From NCBI RefSeq assembly GCF_027594785.1, contig NZ_CP075584.1:3782001-3846000 (forward strand): a stretch of DNA of 64,000 nucleotides. Direction: 5' to 3'. Every line of letters starts with the position of its first letter. The stretch's first letter is position 1. The notes under the pieces are model-generated. The model did no database searches. It had not been told where the DNA came from and worked only from the letters and a program-made list of their open reading frames with translations. A program made the position numbers and the translations under genes. The stretch comes from Cryobacterium breve (GTDB lineage Bacteria; Actinomycetota; Actinomycetes; Actinomycetales; Microbacteriaceae). Positions 34,118 to 43,965 of the stretch are shown in pieces.

Positions 34118-35047
34118 TCAGCCTGCTGCCGCGGGGTCGGCCGGCGATGCGGTGAGATCGGGCCAGAGTCGACGCCGGAAACGGCCCGTTGCGCTGCCGA
34201 TGCCGAACCAGAGCAGGATCGCCAGGTAGCCCCAGTTGAAGATCTGTGGCCCGAGGCCGATACTCCACGTCGTTCCTCGAAGTGCATCCCAGCCGTTCAG
34301 GATGCCGAGGCTGACTGCGCCGACGGCAAGCCACGCGATGATGGTCTCGAACAGGAGGAGCGAACGCAAGGTTTCCCCGCGGAACGCGTCGTCCCAGGCG
34401 AGTTCGAGCTCGGTGGTTGCGGGTTGGGTGTGCATCAGCACTTTGCGGCTCGCCGCGATGCCCGCGATGAGCACGGCAGATGCGAGGGCGAGCACGGGAA
34501 GAGCGGGGCTGCCCAGGAACGCGCCGAGGTCGACGGTGCCGGCGAGCCCGAGCAGGATGCCCGCGATTGTGAGTAGGAACGCCAGGAGAACCAGGAGTGG
34601 AGCGGCACGCAGCCGCCAGGGACTCACATAGTCGCTCAGCGTGACAATCGTCGGCCTCGCCAGACGAGGGGCGTCCACGGGCGGACGGAAGAGCGATTCG
34701 CGCAACGCGACGGCGACGTCCACGGCAGAGAAGCCGATCAGGGTGGCGGGGAGGACGACGAGCCAGATGAAAGTGGACGAGGCCAGGGACGGCTGGAGCA
34801 CGAGGACGGCGGCAGACCCCAGCAGTCCGACGAGGGCGCCGACGAGTGCCGCGGTGCTCCTGGCCCGGAGCCGTGTGCGAATGGCGCGTGCGATGTCATC
34901 GCTCTGCACCGGGAGGCCGGCTTTCTGCCAGAACTGGAGGAAGACGCGATCCCGGGACCGTTCGGTCTGGGCATAGAGCAGTAAGCCGATGTCCAGGAGC
35001 GCAATCGCTCCGAGGATGATCCAGACAAAGACGAACTCGAATGACAT
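34118..35047 (-). CDS. polytopic membrane protein co-transcribed with GntR
   Basis: A 309-residue integral membrane protein with seven to eight predicted helices. An N-terminal helix (residues 5-25) is followed by a charged cytoplasmic segment (ERSRDRVFLQFWQKAGLP) and a string of helices to the end. No family recognised; it resembles uncharacterised actinobacterial proteins encoded next to GntR/YtrA regulators. The ATG was chosen after a GGGGGC segment; longer extensions look non-coding. Function unknown, perhaps envelope stress. Confidence 0.75.
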   Translation of the reverse strand: MSFEFVFVWIILGAIALLDIGLLLYAQTERSRDRVFLQFWQKAGLPVQSDDIARAIRTRLRARSTAALVGALVGLLGSAAVLVLQPSLASSTFIWLVVLPATLIGFSAVDVAVALRESLFRPPVDAPRLARPTIVTLSDYVSPWRLRAAPLLVLLAFLLTIAGILLGLAGTVDLGAFLGSPALPVLALASAVLIAGIAASRKVLMHTQPATTELELAWDDAFRGETLRSLLLFETIIAWLAVGAVSLGILNGWDALRGTTWSIGLGPQIFNWGYLAILLWFGIGSATGRFRRRLWPDLTASPADPAAAG

Positions 35048-35205
35048 GCGGCCCCCGTTGATCGTGCGTCCCATCAATGTAGCAGTACAATGCCGGATGG
35101 GCGCGGCGCAGATGCGGGGGCGGCGGATCTTCGATCGACGTTGGCGCGTCCGTTCACAGAGAGAGCTGGCACGTCACGGGCGAGCTTGCTTTGTAGGCTG
35201 GCAAG

Positions 35206-35901
35206 ATGTTACCCACGACGGATGACCCCCGACGTCAGCTCGCGGCGCTGTGTGAGCGGGGACTGGACTGGCGCACCGGAGTGACCCGCGCCCTGCCGGA
35301 TTCGACGCAGGCCAGGCACGCTGCGGTGCTGGTCCTCTTCGGGGTGCTCGACTCTTCGCCGGCACAATCTTCGAGGATCGGACGCGCTCGGGAGCAGGTC
35401 CCACGCGACCTCGACGTCTTGCTGCTGCGTCGTGCTGCAACGCTCGGGAGCCACCCGGGGCAGATCGCCTTCCCGGGCGGACGGCTCGAAGCCTCCGACG
35501 CCGGCCCGATCGCGGCCGCGCTGCGGGAGGCCGTCGAGGAGACCGGCCTCGACCCGGAGGGTCTCGAGCCGCTCGGCACCCTGCCGGCACTGCCCGTGCC
35601 GGTGAGCAACCACCTCGTGACCCCGGTGCCGGCCTGGTGGACGCGAGAGTCGGAGGTGGCAGCGGTTGATCACCTGGAGACGGTTGACGTCTTCCGGGTG
35701 CCGGTCGCAGACCTGCTCGACCCCGCCAATCGCGTGAGCACGGCCCACACCTTCGCGGGAGCCACGTATCGGTCGCCGGCCTTCACGGTCGACGGCCGGC
35801 TCATCTGGGGGTTCACCGCAATCGTTCTCTCACGGATGTTCGACGAGCTCGGCTGGGCCGAGTCCTGGGATGAGTCCAGGACCGTGCGTCCTGACCTTTG
35901 A
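35206..35901 (+). CDS. NUDIX hydrolase (CoA pyrophosphatase type)
   Basis: A 231-residue NUDIX enzyme of the NudL/CoA-diphosphatase type that hydrolyses nucleoside diphosphates linked to another moiety. Seen: GQIAFPGGRLE, then the NUDIX helix ALREAVEETGLDPE with the metal-binding glutamates (residues about 106-119), following the usual SHPGQIAFPGG lead of CoA pyrophosphatases. TAGGCT lies 6 nt before the ATG, so it is probably leaderless. Monocistronic; a hairpin follows the stop. Substrate is inferred from the family. Confidence 0.92.
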   Translation: MLPTTDDPRRQLAALCERGLDWRTGVTRALPDSTQARHAAVLVLFGVLDSSPAQSSRIGRAREQVPRDLDVLLLRRAATLGSHPGQIAFPGGRLEASDAGPIAAALREAVEETGLDPEGLEPLGTLPALPVPVSNHLVTPVPAWWTRESEVAAVDHLETVDVFRVPVADLLDPANRVSTAHTFAGATYRSPAFTVDGRLIWGFTAIVLSRMFDELGWAESWDESRTVRPDL

Positions 35902-36001
35902 CCCCTGGCCAGAGTGCCGGCACCCGTCCCAGACCGTGACCGAGTCGGGACAGTGGGCGTCTCCGGCGCTCGTGGCACCGGCCATCGCGGCGCAGGCGAG
36001 G

Positions 36002-36032
36002 GTTGCCCCGGCGATCAGATCACCGGGGCAAC
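36002..36032 (+). terminator. hairpin between convergent NUDIX and msrA genes
   Basis: GTTGCCCCGG and CCGGGGCAAC form a perfect 10-bp stem with an 11-nt loop. It lies 101 bp after the NUDIX stop and 25 bp from the msrA stop, so it more likely serves msrA. No T run is visible. Confidence 0.6.
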
Positions 36033-36056
36033 GCCACGCCCTATCCGACGCAGGCG

Positions 36057-36572
36057 TTAGACGACGGATGTCTCCGTGCGGGCGGGCAGGCGCCAGCCCG
36101 GCCGGACATAGTGGCAGGTGTACCCGGCCGGGTACTTCTCCAGGTAGTCCTGGTGCTCGTCCTCGGCCTCCCAGAAATCACCGGCCGGCTCGACCTCGGT
36201 GACGACCTTGCCGGGCCAGAGACCGGAGGCGTCGACGTCCGCGATCGTGTCGCGGGCGACCCGTTCCTGCCCAGGGGTCGTGTAGTAGATGGCCGAACGG
36301 TAGCTGCGACCGACGTCGTTGCCCTGCCGGTTCTTCGTCGACGGGTCGTGGATCTGGAAGAAGAACTCCAGCAGCTCGCGGTAGCTGATCATCGCGGGAT
36401 CGAAGACGATCTCGACGGATTCGGCGTGGTCGCCGTGGTTACGGTACGTCGCGTTCGGGGTGTCGCCGCCCGAGTAGCCGACCCGCGAAGAAATGATGCC
36501 GGGGCGACGGCGCAGCAGCTGCTGCGCTCCCCAGAAACATCCTCCGGCCAGGATCGCTCGTTCTGTAGTCAT
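36057..36572 (-). CDS. msrA: peptide-methionine (S)-S-oxide reductase
   Basis: A 171-residue MsrA that repairs oxidised methionine in proteins. Seen: the catalytic GGCFWGAQQ near the N-terminus (nucleophile Cys about residue 12), [12 protein letters not shown], the [11 protein letters not shown] segment and [17 protein letters not shown]-terminal cysteine (YTCHYVRP) could act as the resolving residue. Alternatives upstream of this ATG look non-coding; GGAGGA lies 6-8 nt before it. Monocistronic; an 83-bp palindromic element lies 130 bp upstream. Confidence 0.96.
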   Translation of the reverse strand: MTTERAILAGGCFWGAQQLLRRRPGIISSRVGYSGGDTPNATYRNHGDHAESVEIVFDPAMISYRELLEFFFQIHDPSTKNRQGNDVGRSYRSAIYYTTPGQERVARDTIADVDASGLWPGKVVTEVEPAGDFWEAEDEHQDYLEKYPAGYTCHYVRPGWRLPARTETSVV

Positions 36573-36704
36573 GATTCCTCCACTTACGTTTGGGGTGACA
36601 GTGGGCGGCGTTCTCGCGTCGCCCACTGATCAGTGGATAGAACACCGCTGGCGTCGCAGATGTTCCATCGTCGTTCCGGTGGTCTCCGAGCACGCTCGCC
36701 CCGA

Positions 36705-36787
36705 ACCAATTCGACGGAGATTTTGCCCGGAAAGCGCTTCAAAAGCGCGCTGAGGTGCACAAATCCCAAAAACTCCGTCGAATTCGT
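36705..36787 (-). repeat. 83-bp palindromic element, copy 2
   Basis: Same length and plan as the copy at 13831-13913. Ends are ACGAATTCGACGGAG and CTCCGTCGAATTGGT read on the - strand (one mismatch), and the last 35 bp are identical to copy 1. On the - strand it starts 13 bp after the helicase stop. The dyad extends outwards as CCCCGAAC/GTTCGGGG to about 36700-36792. Confidence 0.85.
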
Positions 36788-36800
36788 TCGGGGAAAGGGG

Positions 36801-38663
36801 CTAGTCGCGGCGGGGGTGGCGCGGCGCGCGGTCCTCGCGGCGGACCGGGCCGCTGTTGTCCGGCTGGATCTCGATGAGCTTGCCGCTGATCCGGGTGCCC
36901 ACGAGACGGTCGAGGACATCCTGAGACAGATTCTCGGGCAGGCTCGACGAGCGAGTAGTCCGGGTTGATCTGGATGTGCCCGAAGTCCTCACGGCTCAGG
37001 CCGCCCTCGTTCGCGATCGCGCCGACGATCTGGCGCGGCTCGACCTTCTGGCGCTTGCCGACCTCGATCCGGTAGGAGACCAGCGGGATGGTGCTGTCGC
37101 GGGGGCGCGGTTCGGGGCGCTCGCTCTTGCGGGGGCGGTCGTCGCGGTCCCAGCGGTCGTCGCGTCCACCACGGTCGTCGCGTCCACCACGGCTATCGCG
37201 GCTGTTGCGATCGTTGCGCGGCGCGTAGTTGCCCGAGTCACTGCGCTCGGAGCGTTCGCGTTCATTGCGCTCGCGTTCGTCGCGACGCTGGTTGCGGGCG
37301 TCCTGCTCGGAAAGGAGCAGCGGGGTCTCGCCCTGGGCAACGACAGCGAGGGCCGCGGCGACGTCAGCCTCCGGCACGTCGTACTGCTCGACGTAGTGCG
37401 CGATGATGTCGCGGAACCGGTCGACGCGGGCGGTCTGGCCCAGCGCCTCGGTGATCGCCTCATCGAAGCGCGCCAGGCGGGTGATGTTGACGTCCTCGAC
37501 GCTCGGCAGCTGCATCTGGGTGAGCGGCTGGCGGGTGGCCTTCTCGATGGCGTTGAGCAGATGACGCTCGCGGGGCGTGACGAAGCTGATCGCCGCGCCA
37601 CTGCGCCCGGCGCGGCCGGTGCGGCCGATACGGTGCACGTACGACTCGGTGTCGATCGGGATGTCGTAGTTGATGACGTGGCTGATGCGCTCGACGTCGA
37701 GACCGCGAGCGGCGACATCCGTTGCGACGAGGATGTCGAGCTTGCCCGACTTCAGCTGCTCGACCGTGCGTTCACGCTGGGCCTGCACGACGTCACCGTT
37801 GATGGCGCTCGCCGAGTACCCGCGCGCGCGCAGCTTCTCGGCGAGGGTCTCCGTCTCGTTCTTGGTGCGGGTGAAGACGATCATGCCCTCGAAGTTCTCC
37901 ACCTCGAGGATGCGGGTGAGCGCGTCGACTTTCTGCGGGTACGAGACCATCAGGTAGCGCTGGGTCGTGTTCGCCGAGGTCGTGGTCTTGGTCTTGACCG
38001 TGATCTCTTCGGCGTCATGCAGGTACTTCTTGGCGATGCGCCGGATGGACGCGGGCATGGTCGCCGAGAACAGCGCGACCTGCTTGTCTTCCGGGGTATC
38101 GGCGAGGATCGTCTCGACGTCCTCGGCAAAGCCCATCTTGAGCATCTCGTCGGCCTCGTCGAGCACGAGGTACTTAAGTTCGGACAGGTCGAGGGTTCCC
38201 TTGGCGAGGTGGTCCATGATGCGACCGGGAGTACCGACGACGACGTGGACGCCGCGACGGAGCGCGGAGAGCTGGACGCCATAGCCCTGTCCGCCGTAGA
38301 CGGGGAGGACGTGCACGCCGCGCATGTGCGAGGCGTAGCTTTCGAAGGCCTCGCAGACCTGGAGTGCGAGCTCGCGGGTGGGGGAGAGGACGAGGGCCTG
38401 CGGGTTCTTCTGCGCCATGTCGAGGCGCGAGAGGATCGGCAGCGCGAACGCGGCCGTCTTTCCGGTGCCGGTCTGGGCGAGGCCGACGACGTCGCGGCCG
38501 GCGAGCAGGGGGGAATGGTCGCGGCCTGGATGGCCGAGGGAGTTTCGTACCCGACGTCCTTGAGGGCTTTGAGCACGGCATCGGTCAGGCCGAGCTCGGA
38601 GAAGGTCTTCGCGACGAGGGCAGTTGCTGCCTCGCTCGGCGCTGTTGTATCAGGAGGCGTCAT
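36801..38663 (-). CDS. deaD: DEAD-box RNA helicase (DeaD/CsdA type), two frame breaks
   Basis: An ATP-dependent RNA helicase of about 620 residues, probably for ribosome assembly or mRNA turnover in the cold. Seen: Q motif TFSELGLTDAVLKAL, Walker A AQTGTGKT, PTRELALQ, the DEAD box VLDEADEML, SAT in LFSATMP, and HRIGRTGRAGR. An arginine/aspartate-rich linker (RGGRDDRGGRDD type) and a DbpA-like RNA-binding domain follow, with a basic end. Two breaks: a G run at 38508-38513 that needs one more base to give ATIPPLLAGRDVVG, and 36940-36944 (AGGCT on the + strand), where removing one base gives SLVELPENLSQD. Divergent from the copper operon. Confidence 0.94.
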
Positions 38664-38691
38664 GTTATCAAAGGTAGTCGGTCGAAGCTCA

Positions 38692-38777
38692 CCCCCCTAT
38701 TGGGCGACCGGGTGATCGGGGCGAATCAGGCGCAAAACGTACCATAGGGGGGTATCGGGTGTACCATAGGGGGTATC
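38692..38777 (+). promoter_or_regulatory. CsoR-type operator cluster
   Basis: GTACCATAGGGGGGTATC (38739-38756) and GTACCATAGGGGGTATC (38761-38777) are near-identical direct repeats 25-60 bp before the CsoR start. An inverted CCCCCCTATTG lies further upstream (38693-38703). G-tract dyads with TAC/GTA ends are the pattern of CsoR operators. The cluster lies between the helicase and the copper operon. Copper-responsive repression is inference from the family. Confidence 0.7.
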
Positions 38778-38802
38778 AGGATCCGACGAGGAGGACAGTG
38801 CG

Positions 38803-39147
38803 ATGACGGATGTCAGTGCAACGGGCGTCAGTTCGACCGAGGTGAGTGCTGACCCGCACAGCGGGCCGCACGGTTACATGTCCAACAAGGACGCCTACCT
38901 GAAACGGCTCCGCCGGATCGAGGGCCAGGCCCGCGGGCTGCAGGGCATGGTCGCAGACGACAAGTACTGCATCGACATCCTCACCCAGGTGTCGGCGATG
39001 ACGAGCGCCCTGCAAGCGGTCGCTCTCGGCCTGCTCAATGACCACCTCAGCCACTGCGTGGTCGAGGCCGCCGTCAAGGGCGGCGACGAGGCCGACGCCA
39101 AGGTCAAAGAGGCCTTCGACGCCATCGCGCGGCTCGTGCGGTCCTGA
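38803..39147 (+). CDS. csoR: copper-sensing repressor CsoR
   Basis: A 114-residue CsoR/RcnR-family repressor. Seen: RLRRIEGQARGLQGMVADDKYC, then the Cu(I) ligand set: Cys in KYCIDIL, His and Cys in NDHLSHCVVEA, i.e. the canonical C-H-C trio. The first 25 residues form an unconserved extension. GAGGAGG-like sequence lies before the ATG. Heads csoR-copZ-copA-SHOCT and is preceded by G-tract repeats that look like its own operators. Cu(I) binding would release DNA and induce the operon. Confidence 0.95.
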   Translation: MTDVSATGVSSTEVSADPHSGPHGYMSNKDAYLKRLRRIEGQARGLQGMVADDKYCIDILTQVSAMTSALQAVALGLLNDHLSHCVVEAAVKGGDEADAKVKEAFDAIARLVRS

Positions 39148-39186
39148 GCCACGGCTCACCCATTCACTATAAGGAACCAGAAAGAA

Positions 39187-39441
39187 GTGCATTCCATGAT
39201 CGGACAGACGGAAAACAACCTCGGCCTCAGCGAATACCAGGTGACGGGGATGACCTGCGCGCACTGTGTCGCGGCCGTGACGCAGGAGGTCGGCAAGCTC
39301 GCCGGCCCCGATAACGTCGCGATCACCCTCGTTCCGGGCGGCACGTCCGTCCTGACGGTGACCGGCGCCCCGCTCGACCGCGCTGCCGTCGCAGCCGCCG
39401 TCGACGAAGCGGGCTACGAACTGGTCGCTGAGTCACGATGA
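39187..39441 (+). CDS. copZ: CopZ-like copper chaperone
   Basis: An 84-residue single HMA domain that carries Cu(I) to the ATPase. Seen: the metal-binding [11 protein letters not shown] near residue 20 and the ferredoxin-like fold pattern to EAGYELV. The GTG start is preceded by AAGGA; an ATG nine bases later is the alternative. It overlaps copA by 4 bp (ATGA), so the two are translationally coupled. Part of the csoR operon. Confidence 0.94.
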   Translation: MHSMIGQTENNLGLSEYQVTGMTCAHCVAAVTQEVGKLAGPDNVAITLVPGGTSVLTVTGAPLDRAAVAAAVDEAGYELVAESR

Positions 39442-41741
39442 CCACCGAACGCGTCGACCTCCTCGTGGGCGGGATGACGTGTGCCTCCTGCGCGACCCGG
39501 ATCGAAAAGAAGCTCAACCGGATGCCGGGAGTCGAGGCATCCGTCAACTACGCCACCGAAAAGGCGAGCGTGTCCCTGCCCGAAGGCACCACCGTCGACC
39601 AGGCCATCGCCGTGATCGAGGACACCGGCTACACTGCCGAGCGCCCGCGCCCGCCGGAGCCGACCGCGGAGACCCCTGGCAGCGCAGCCGCTCCCACAGC
39701 GCAGGAGGTCGAGGTGGCGAGCCTGCGTCACCGCCTCCTCGTGTCGACGGCGCTCGCGATCCCCGTCGCCGTCATGTCGATGATTCCCGCCCTGCAGTTC
39801 ACCAACTGGCAGTGGCTCGCCCTGACCCTCGCGGCACCCGTCGCCGTCTGGGGAGCCTGGCCCTTCCATCGTGCCATGTGGTTGAATCTCCGGCACGGCG
39901 CGACGACGATGGACACCCTGATCAGCATGGGCATCATCGCCTCACTCGGCTGGTCGCTCTACGCGCTCTTCTTCGGCACGGCGGGCATGCCAGGCATGCG
40001 AATGACCTTCAGCCTCACCGCCCAGACCGGCGGGGGAGCGAACGAGATCTACCTCGAGGTCGCATCCGCGGTCACGGTCTTCCTCCTCGCAGGCCGGTAC
40101 TTCGAGGCGCGCGCGAAGAAGCAGTCCGGGGCGGCGCTCACCGCCCTCCTCGAACTGGGCGCCAAGGAGACCTCCGTGCTCCGTGACGGCGTCGAGGTCA
40201 TCGTGCCTACAGCATCCCTCGTCGTCGGCGACCAGTTCGTCGTGCGCCCCGGCGAGAAGATCTCCACGGATGGCATCGTGGTCGAGGGCGTGTCCGCGAT
40301 CGACGCGAGCATGCTCACCGGCGAAGCCGTACCGGTCGAGGTCGGTCCTGGCGCCGTCGTCGTCGGGGCGACCCTCAACTCGGGCGGACGGCTCGTGGTC
40401 CGGGCCACCCGGATCGGCGCAGACACCGAACTCGCCCAGCTCGGGCGCCTCGTCGAGCAGGCCCAAACCGGCAAGGCCGACGTGCAGCGCCTCGCCGACC
40501 GGGTCTCCGGGGTGTTCGTGCCGATCGTCCTCGGCCTCTCCCTCGCGACCCTCGTGGTCTGGCTGCTCGTCGGCGCAACCCCCGTCGTCGCCTTCACCGC
40601 CGCCGTCGCGACACTCATCATTGCCTGCCCCTGTGCGCTCGGGCTGGCCACGCCGACGGCGTTGCTGGTCGGCACCGGCCGCGGCGCGCAGCTCGGCATC
40701 CTGATCAAGGGCCCGCAGGTCCTGGAATCCACCCGGCGCGTCGACACCATCGTGCTCGACAAGACCGGCACCGTGACCACCGGGCGGATGTCCCTGGTCC
40801 AGGCCATCCCCGTCTCGGGGCTCGAGGCCACCGAACTGCTCCGGTTCGCCGGGGCCGCAGAGGCCGGGTCCGAGCATCCGATCGCGAAGTCCATCGTTGC
40901 CGGAGCGAAGGAACGGGTCGGTACGCTCCCGGCCGCCGAATCGTTCGCCTCCGCGGACGGCCTCGGCGTGCAGGCCGTCGTCGACGGCCGCCTCGTCGCG
41001 GTCGGCCGGCCGCGCTGGCTCACCGAGCAGTGGGGCATCGTCTTCCCGCCCGACCTCGAGGCAGCGCTCGCCGCTGGCGAGAACAGGGGTGAGACCCCGG
41101 TCGCCGTGGCCTGGGACGGAACGGCCCGCGGCATCCTCACCGTCGCCGACACCGTCAAGGACACGAGCGCCGCCGCGATCGCCGAATTCCGCCGTCTCGG
41201 CCTCACCCCGGTGCTCCTGACCGGGGACAACGACACCGTCGCCCGGAACGTCGGAACGCTCGTCGGCATCGACGACGTGCGCGCCGGCGTGCTCCCCGCC
41301 GAAAAGGCCGAGGTCATCCGCGCCCTGCAAGCCGAGGGACGGGTCGTTGCCATGGTCGGCGATGGCGTGAACGACGCCGTCGCGCTCGCCACCGCCGACC
41401 TCGGCATCGCCATGGGCACCGGCACCGACGTCGCGATCGAGGCGAGCGACCTCACCCTGATCCGGAGCGACCTCGTCGCGGCAGCGGATGCCATCCGGCT
41501 GTCCCGGCGCACGCTCGCCACGATCAAGGCGAACCTGTTCTGGGCCTTCGCCTACAACGTCGCCGCGATCCCGCTCGCCATGCTCGGCCTGCTCAACCCC
41601 CTGATCGCCGGCGCCGCAATGGCGCTGTCATCGGTCTTCGTGGTGAGCAACAGCCTCCGCCTCCGCGGCTTCCGCGGACTGACCCTGCCGGCCGCCGCCC
41701 CTCGTACCCCCACGGGTATGGCGAGTAGCGTGACGGTATAA
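39438..41741 (+). CDS. copA: copper-exporting P1B-type ATPase
   Basis: A 767-residue P1B-type ATPase exporting Cu(I) across the membrane. Seen: one N-terminal HMA domain with GMTCASC (residues 12-18), eight transmembrane helices, [10 protein letters not shown], the transport motif [13 protein letters not shown] (about residues 398-410), the phosphorylation site DKTGTVTTG (about 440), SEHPIAKS and [10 protein letters not shown] (about 640). No frame break. It overlaps copZ by 4 bp and precedes the SHOCT gene by 14 bp. Function assignment is secure; Ag(I) export is also possible. Confidence 0.96.
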   Translation: MTTERVDLLVGGMTCASCATRIEKKLNRMPGVEASVNYATEKASVSLPEGTTVDQAIAVIEDTGYTAERPRPPEPTAETPGSAAAPTAQEVEVASLRHRLLVSTALAIPVAVMSMIPALQFTNWQWLALTLAAPVAVWGAWPFHRAMWLNLRHGATTMDTLISMGIIASLGWSLYALFFGTAGMPGMRMTFSLTAQTGGGANEIYLEVASAVTVFLLAGRYFEARAKKQSGAALTALLELGAKETSVLRDGVEVIVPTASLVVGDQFVVRPGEKISTDGIVVEGVSAIDASMLTGEAVPVEVGPGAVVVGATLNSGGRLVVRATRIGADTELAQLGRLVEQAQTGKADVQRLADRVSGVFVPIVLGLSLATLVVWLLVGATPVVAFTAAVATLIIACPCALGLATPTALLVGTGRGAQLGILIKGPQVLESTRRVDTIVLDKTGTVTTGRMSLVQAIPVSGLEATELLRFAGAAEAGSEHPIAKSIVAGAKERVGTLPAAESFASADGLGVQAVVDGRLVAVGRPRWLTEQWGIVFPPDLEAALAAGENRGETPVAVAWDGTARGILTVADTVKDTSAAAIAEFRRLGLTPVLLTGDNDTVARNVGTLVGIDDVRAGVLPAEKAEVIRALQAEGRVVAMVGDGVNDAVALATADLGIAMGTGTDVAIEASDLTLIRSDLVAAADAIRLSRRTLATIKANLFWAFAYNVAAIPLAMLGLLNPLIAGAAMALSSVFVVSNSLRLRGFRGLTLPAAAPRTPTGMASSVTV

Positions 41742-41755
41742 CGAAGGAGAACAGC

Positions 41756-42031
41756 ATGATGTGGGGCAACGGGTACGGCATGGGATTCATGTGGTGGGTC
41801 TGGCCGGTCGGGCTGGTCCTGGTCCTGGGCGTGGTCCTGCTCACCATCGTGACCATCCGGGTCTTCAGCAACGGGAGCGGGAGCCGTGCGGAAGGGCCGC
41901 AGGGCAACGTTCCTTCCGGGCCGGTCTCGACCGGACGCAGTGCGGCACGCCTCCTGCTGGACGAACGCTTCGCGCGCGGCGAACTCGACGCCGAGGAGTA
42001 CCGGCACCGCGTCCAGGTGCTCGGCGAGTAG
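41756..42031 (+). CDS. SHOCT-domain membrane protein in the copper operon
   Basis: A 91-residue protein with one transmembrane helix (about residues 10-35), preceded by a Met/Gly/Trp-rich start (MMWGNGYGMGFMWW), a linker and a C-terminal SHOCT motif (LLDERFARGELDAEEYRHRV). SHOCT tails are short oligomerisation-like motifs of unknown role. AAGGAG lies 7 nt before the ATG. Its position 14 bp after copA suggests a copper-stress function; Met residues near the membrane could bind Cu(I), which is speculation. Confidence 0.85.
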   Translation: MMWGNGYGMGFMWWVWPVGLVLVLGVVLLTIVTIRVFSNGSGSRAEGPQGNVPSGPVSTGRSAARLLLDERFARGELDAEEYRHRVQVLGE

Positions 42032-42195
42032 TTCATCCGGAAGTGCGGAGGACGCAAGCGCGGCGCTCTGCGCACCCCCGGGCGGGGTCGTGCTGCTCCT
42101 GGCCGGTGGACTGGTGGCGCGCCTGGATTCAGCCCCCACCAGGTTCCCGCAGGGAGTTGCGGCGGCGCGCGTCGTGGCGCGCGCCGCCGCGTCAG

Positions 42196-43777
42196 TCACT
42201 CGTGGTCGTTCATGCCGTCGTGTCGCCCGTCACCGTGCGAATCCGCGGATGCCGCGCTGTGCAATTCCCACGTCACGTTGTCGCCGTGCTGCTGGGTCCA
42301 GAACGTCCGCCAGTCTCCGGCGAGCATTTTCGGTGTTTTCGCCCCGAGGATTCCGGCTGCGCTCGTGTCGCCGTCAGACACGTGGATCCCCGTGATCTCG
42401 TTGTCCCCGTCGTTGTAGCCGGGGCTCGTGTTGTGGTCGTACGTCGCGGACGCGTCGCGACCCTCCGCGAGCCAGCGCACCGGAGAAGGACCCGTGGAGG
42501 TCTTCTTCCCCAGGTCGAACAGGTAGCCGGAGTCGAGCGCGTCGCGCTGTGCGTGGAGAGTGTCGCCCGCATCCTCGACAACAAGAAGCTTGTCTTTGCT
42601 TGCGAATGCAATGTTGTCGAGGCCGGTGTGCTCGAGGTCGCCGAGGAACACTGGGGAGAGCGTGCCCGACTGAGCGGTCGGCGACGACTGGCTCAGCCGG
42701 AACACTCCGCCGAACGCACCGGGAAGTGTGCTGGTCTTGTCGGTGTCCCCGGTCTCGGTGAAGTAGAACTCGCCGAACTGGCTGCCCGGGCGGAAGACCC
42801 CGTTCTCGGGCCGTTTGAACGGTGTCGCACCCGCGGTCGCGGCCCCCGCCGTTGCTGCATTGCCGGCGCCGAGCGAGACGGTGACCCACTTCGTGGCGAA
42901 TGACGAGCCGTAGGTGTGCAGGTCGGTTTCAAACTGGTCGGCCGGGTTGGCGGACAACTGGCTCGCGGTGACCGCCGTACCGTCCTTACGATTCACCTGG
43001 AGCGCCTGGAGTGTCCCGCGCGACAGATCGCCCGGCTTGGCCGGCGTGAAACGGTAGACGTAACTGTTGGGCACCTTGCCACCGGATGCCTTCGCTCCGC
43101 CGATGTCCTCGACGAGCCAGACGTTGCCGGCCGCGTCGTTCTGGATTCCCTCGTAGCCGCCGGAACCGAGCGCCGCAAGCGGACTGATCGTGCCATCGAC
43201 CGAGTTGCCGTTGTCGTCGAGGGTGATACCGAAGACGCCGCCCTTGGGCGCCGCCGCCTCGGCGGTCAGCAGGAGCCTGGTGGGTGAACGGGTCCCACGT
43301 GATGCCATCAAAACTCGGGACCGCGCCACCGTCGGAACGGGTATCCGACACGAGGGTGACACGCTTGGTGAGGTCCTTCTCGTCGAGGTTGATCCGAGTG
43401 ACGTAGCCCTGGGGGCCGCCCTCGTGCCCCTGGAACAGGTAGTGGACCCCGCCGAAGACCAGGTAGACGTTCTTGTCCGGCTCGGTCTTGAACGCCTCCT
43501 TCGGGTCCTGGGTGAGTGGGCCGCCAGTGGACGTGTTGTAGCCGTAGTTTGTGATTCCGCCGTGCGGGTTGGCGAGTGGCAGCTGGCCGTATGCCACGGG
43601 GCTCTGTTCGAGGCCGGCGGCGAGAACGTTGTTCTGGATGCCGAAGGGTGAGTTCGCGGCGATGCCGCCGGCGCTGCCGTCGGGCGTCGCGGCCGCGGGA
43701 ATCGTGGCGGCGGTGAGTGCGACCAGGCAAAGACCTGTGCCTACGAACGCTGTGATGCCGAATTTCGAGTGCTTCAT
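42196..43777 (-). CDS. secreted DUF839 (PhoX-like) protein, frame break
   Basis: A secreted protein of about 526 residues with an N-terminal signal peptide (FVGTGLCLVALTAATIPAAA) and a DUF839/PhoX-type beta-propeller-like domain. Seen: YLFQGHEGGPQGYVTRI, SFDGITWDPFTHQLLLTAE, GGYEGIQNDAAGNVWLVEDIGG, with the acidic residues typical of metal-dependent PhoX relatives. The frame breaks at 43274-43278 (AGCCT on the + strand); removing one base restores THQLLLTAEAA. The ATG has GAGGA upstream. The end is His/Asp-rich. Phosphatase activity is possible but not shown by a complete active site. Confidence 0.85.
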
Positions 43778-43965
43778 CGTGTCCTCCTCTATCCGGGCGT
43801 GTGCCCGGCCTGCACTCCAGACAAGTTGCCGTAAGCGACCAACGCGTTACGCACGGGTGAATAGTCTCCGGATCTTTGGGGCTCGAACCCGGTGATCATG
43901 GGTCGGGTGTCCCGACTCCCGGTGCGCCAGCGGGCGGCGGAGGGGGTTCGCGAGAGGATGGAAAC

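Noticed and set aside
36976..38715. Long open frame of 579 codons opposite deaD
   Set aside because: Its composition is that of a shadow of the conserved helicase; no start signal or recognised domain.
39942..41527. Two long open frames opposite copA
   Set aside because: Shadows of an intact, highly conserved gene; low-complexity translations.
42032..42195. A short gene between the SHOCT and DUF839 genes
   Set aside because: Open frames here lack ribosome sites and look like random high-GC sequence; I see nothing definite in this stretch.
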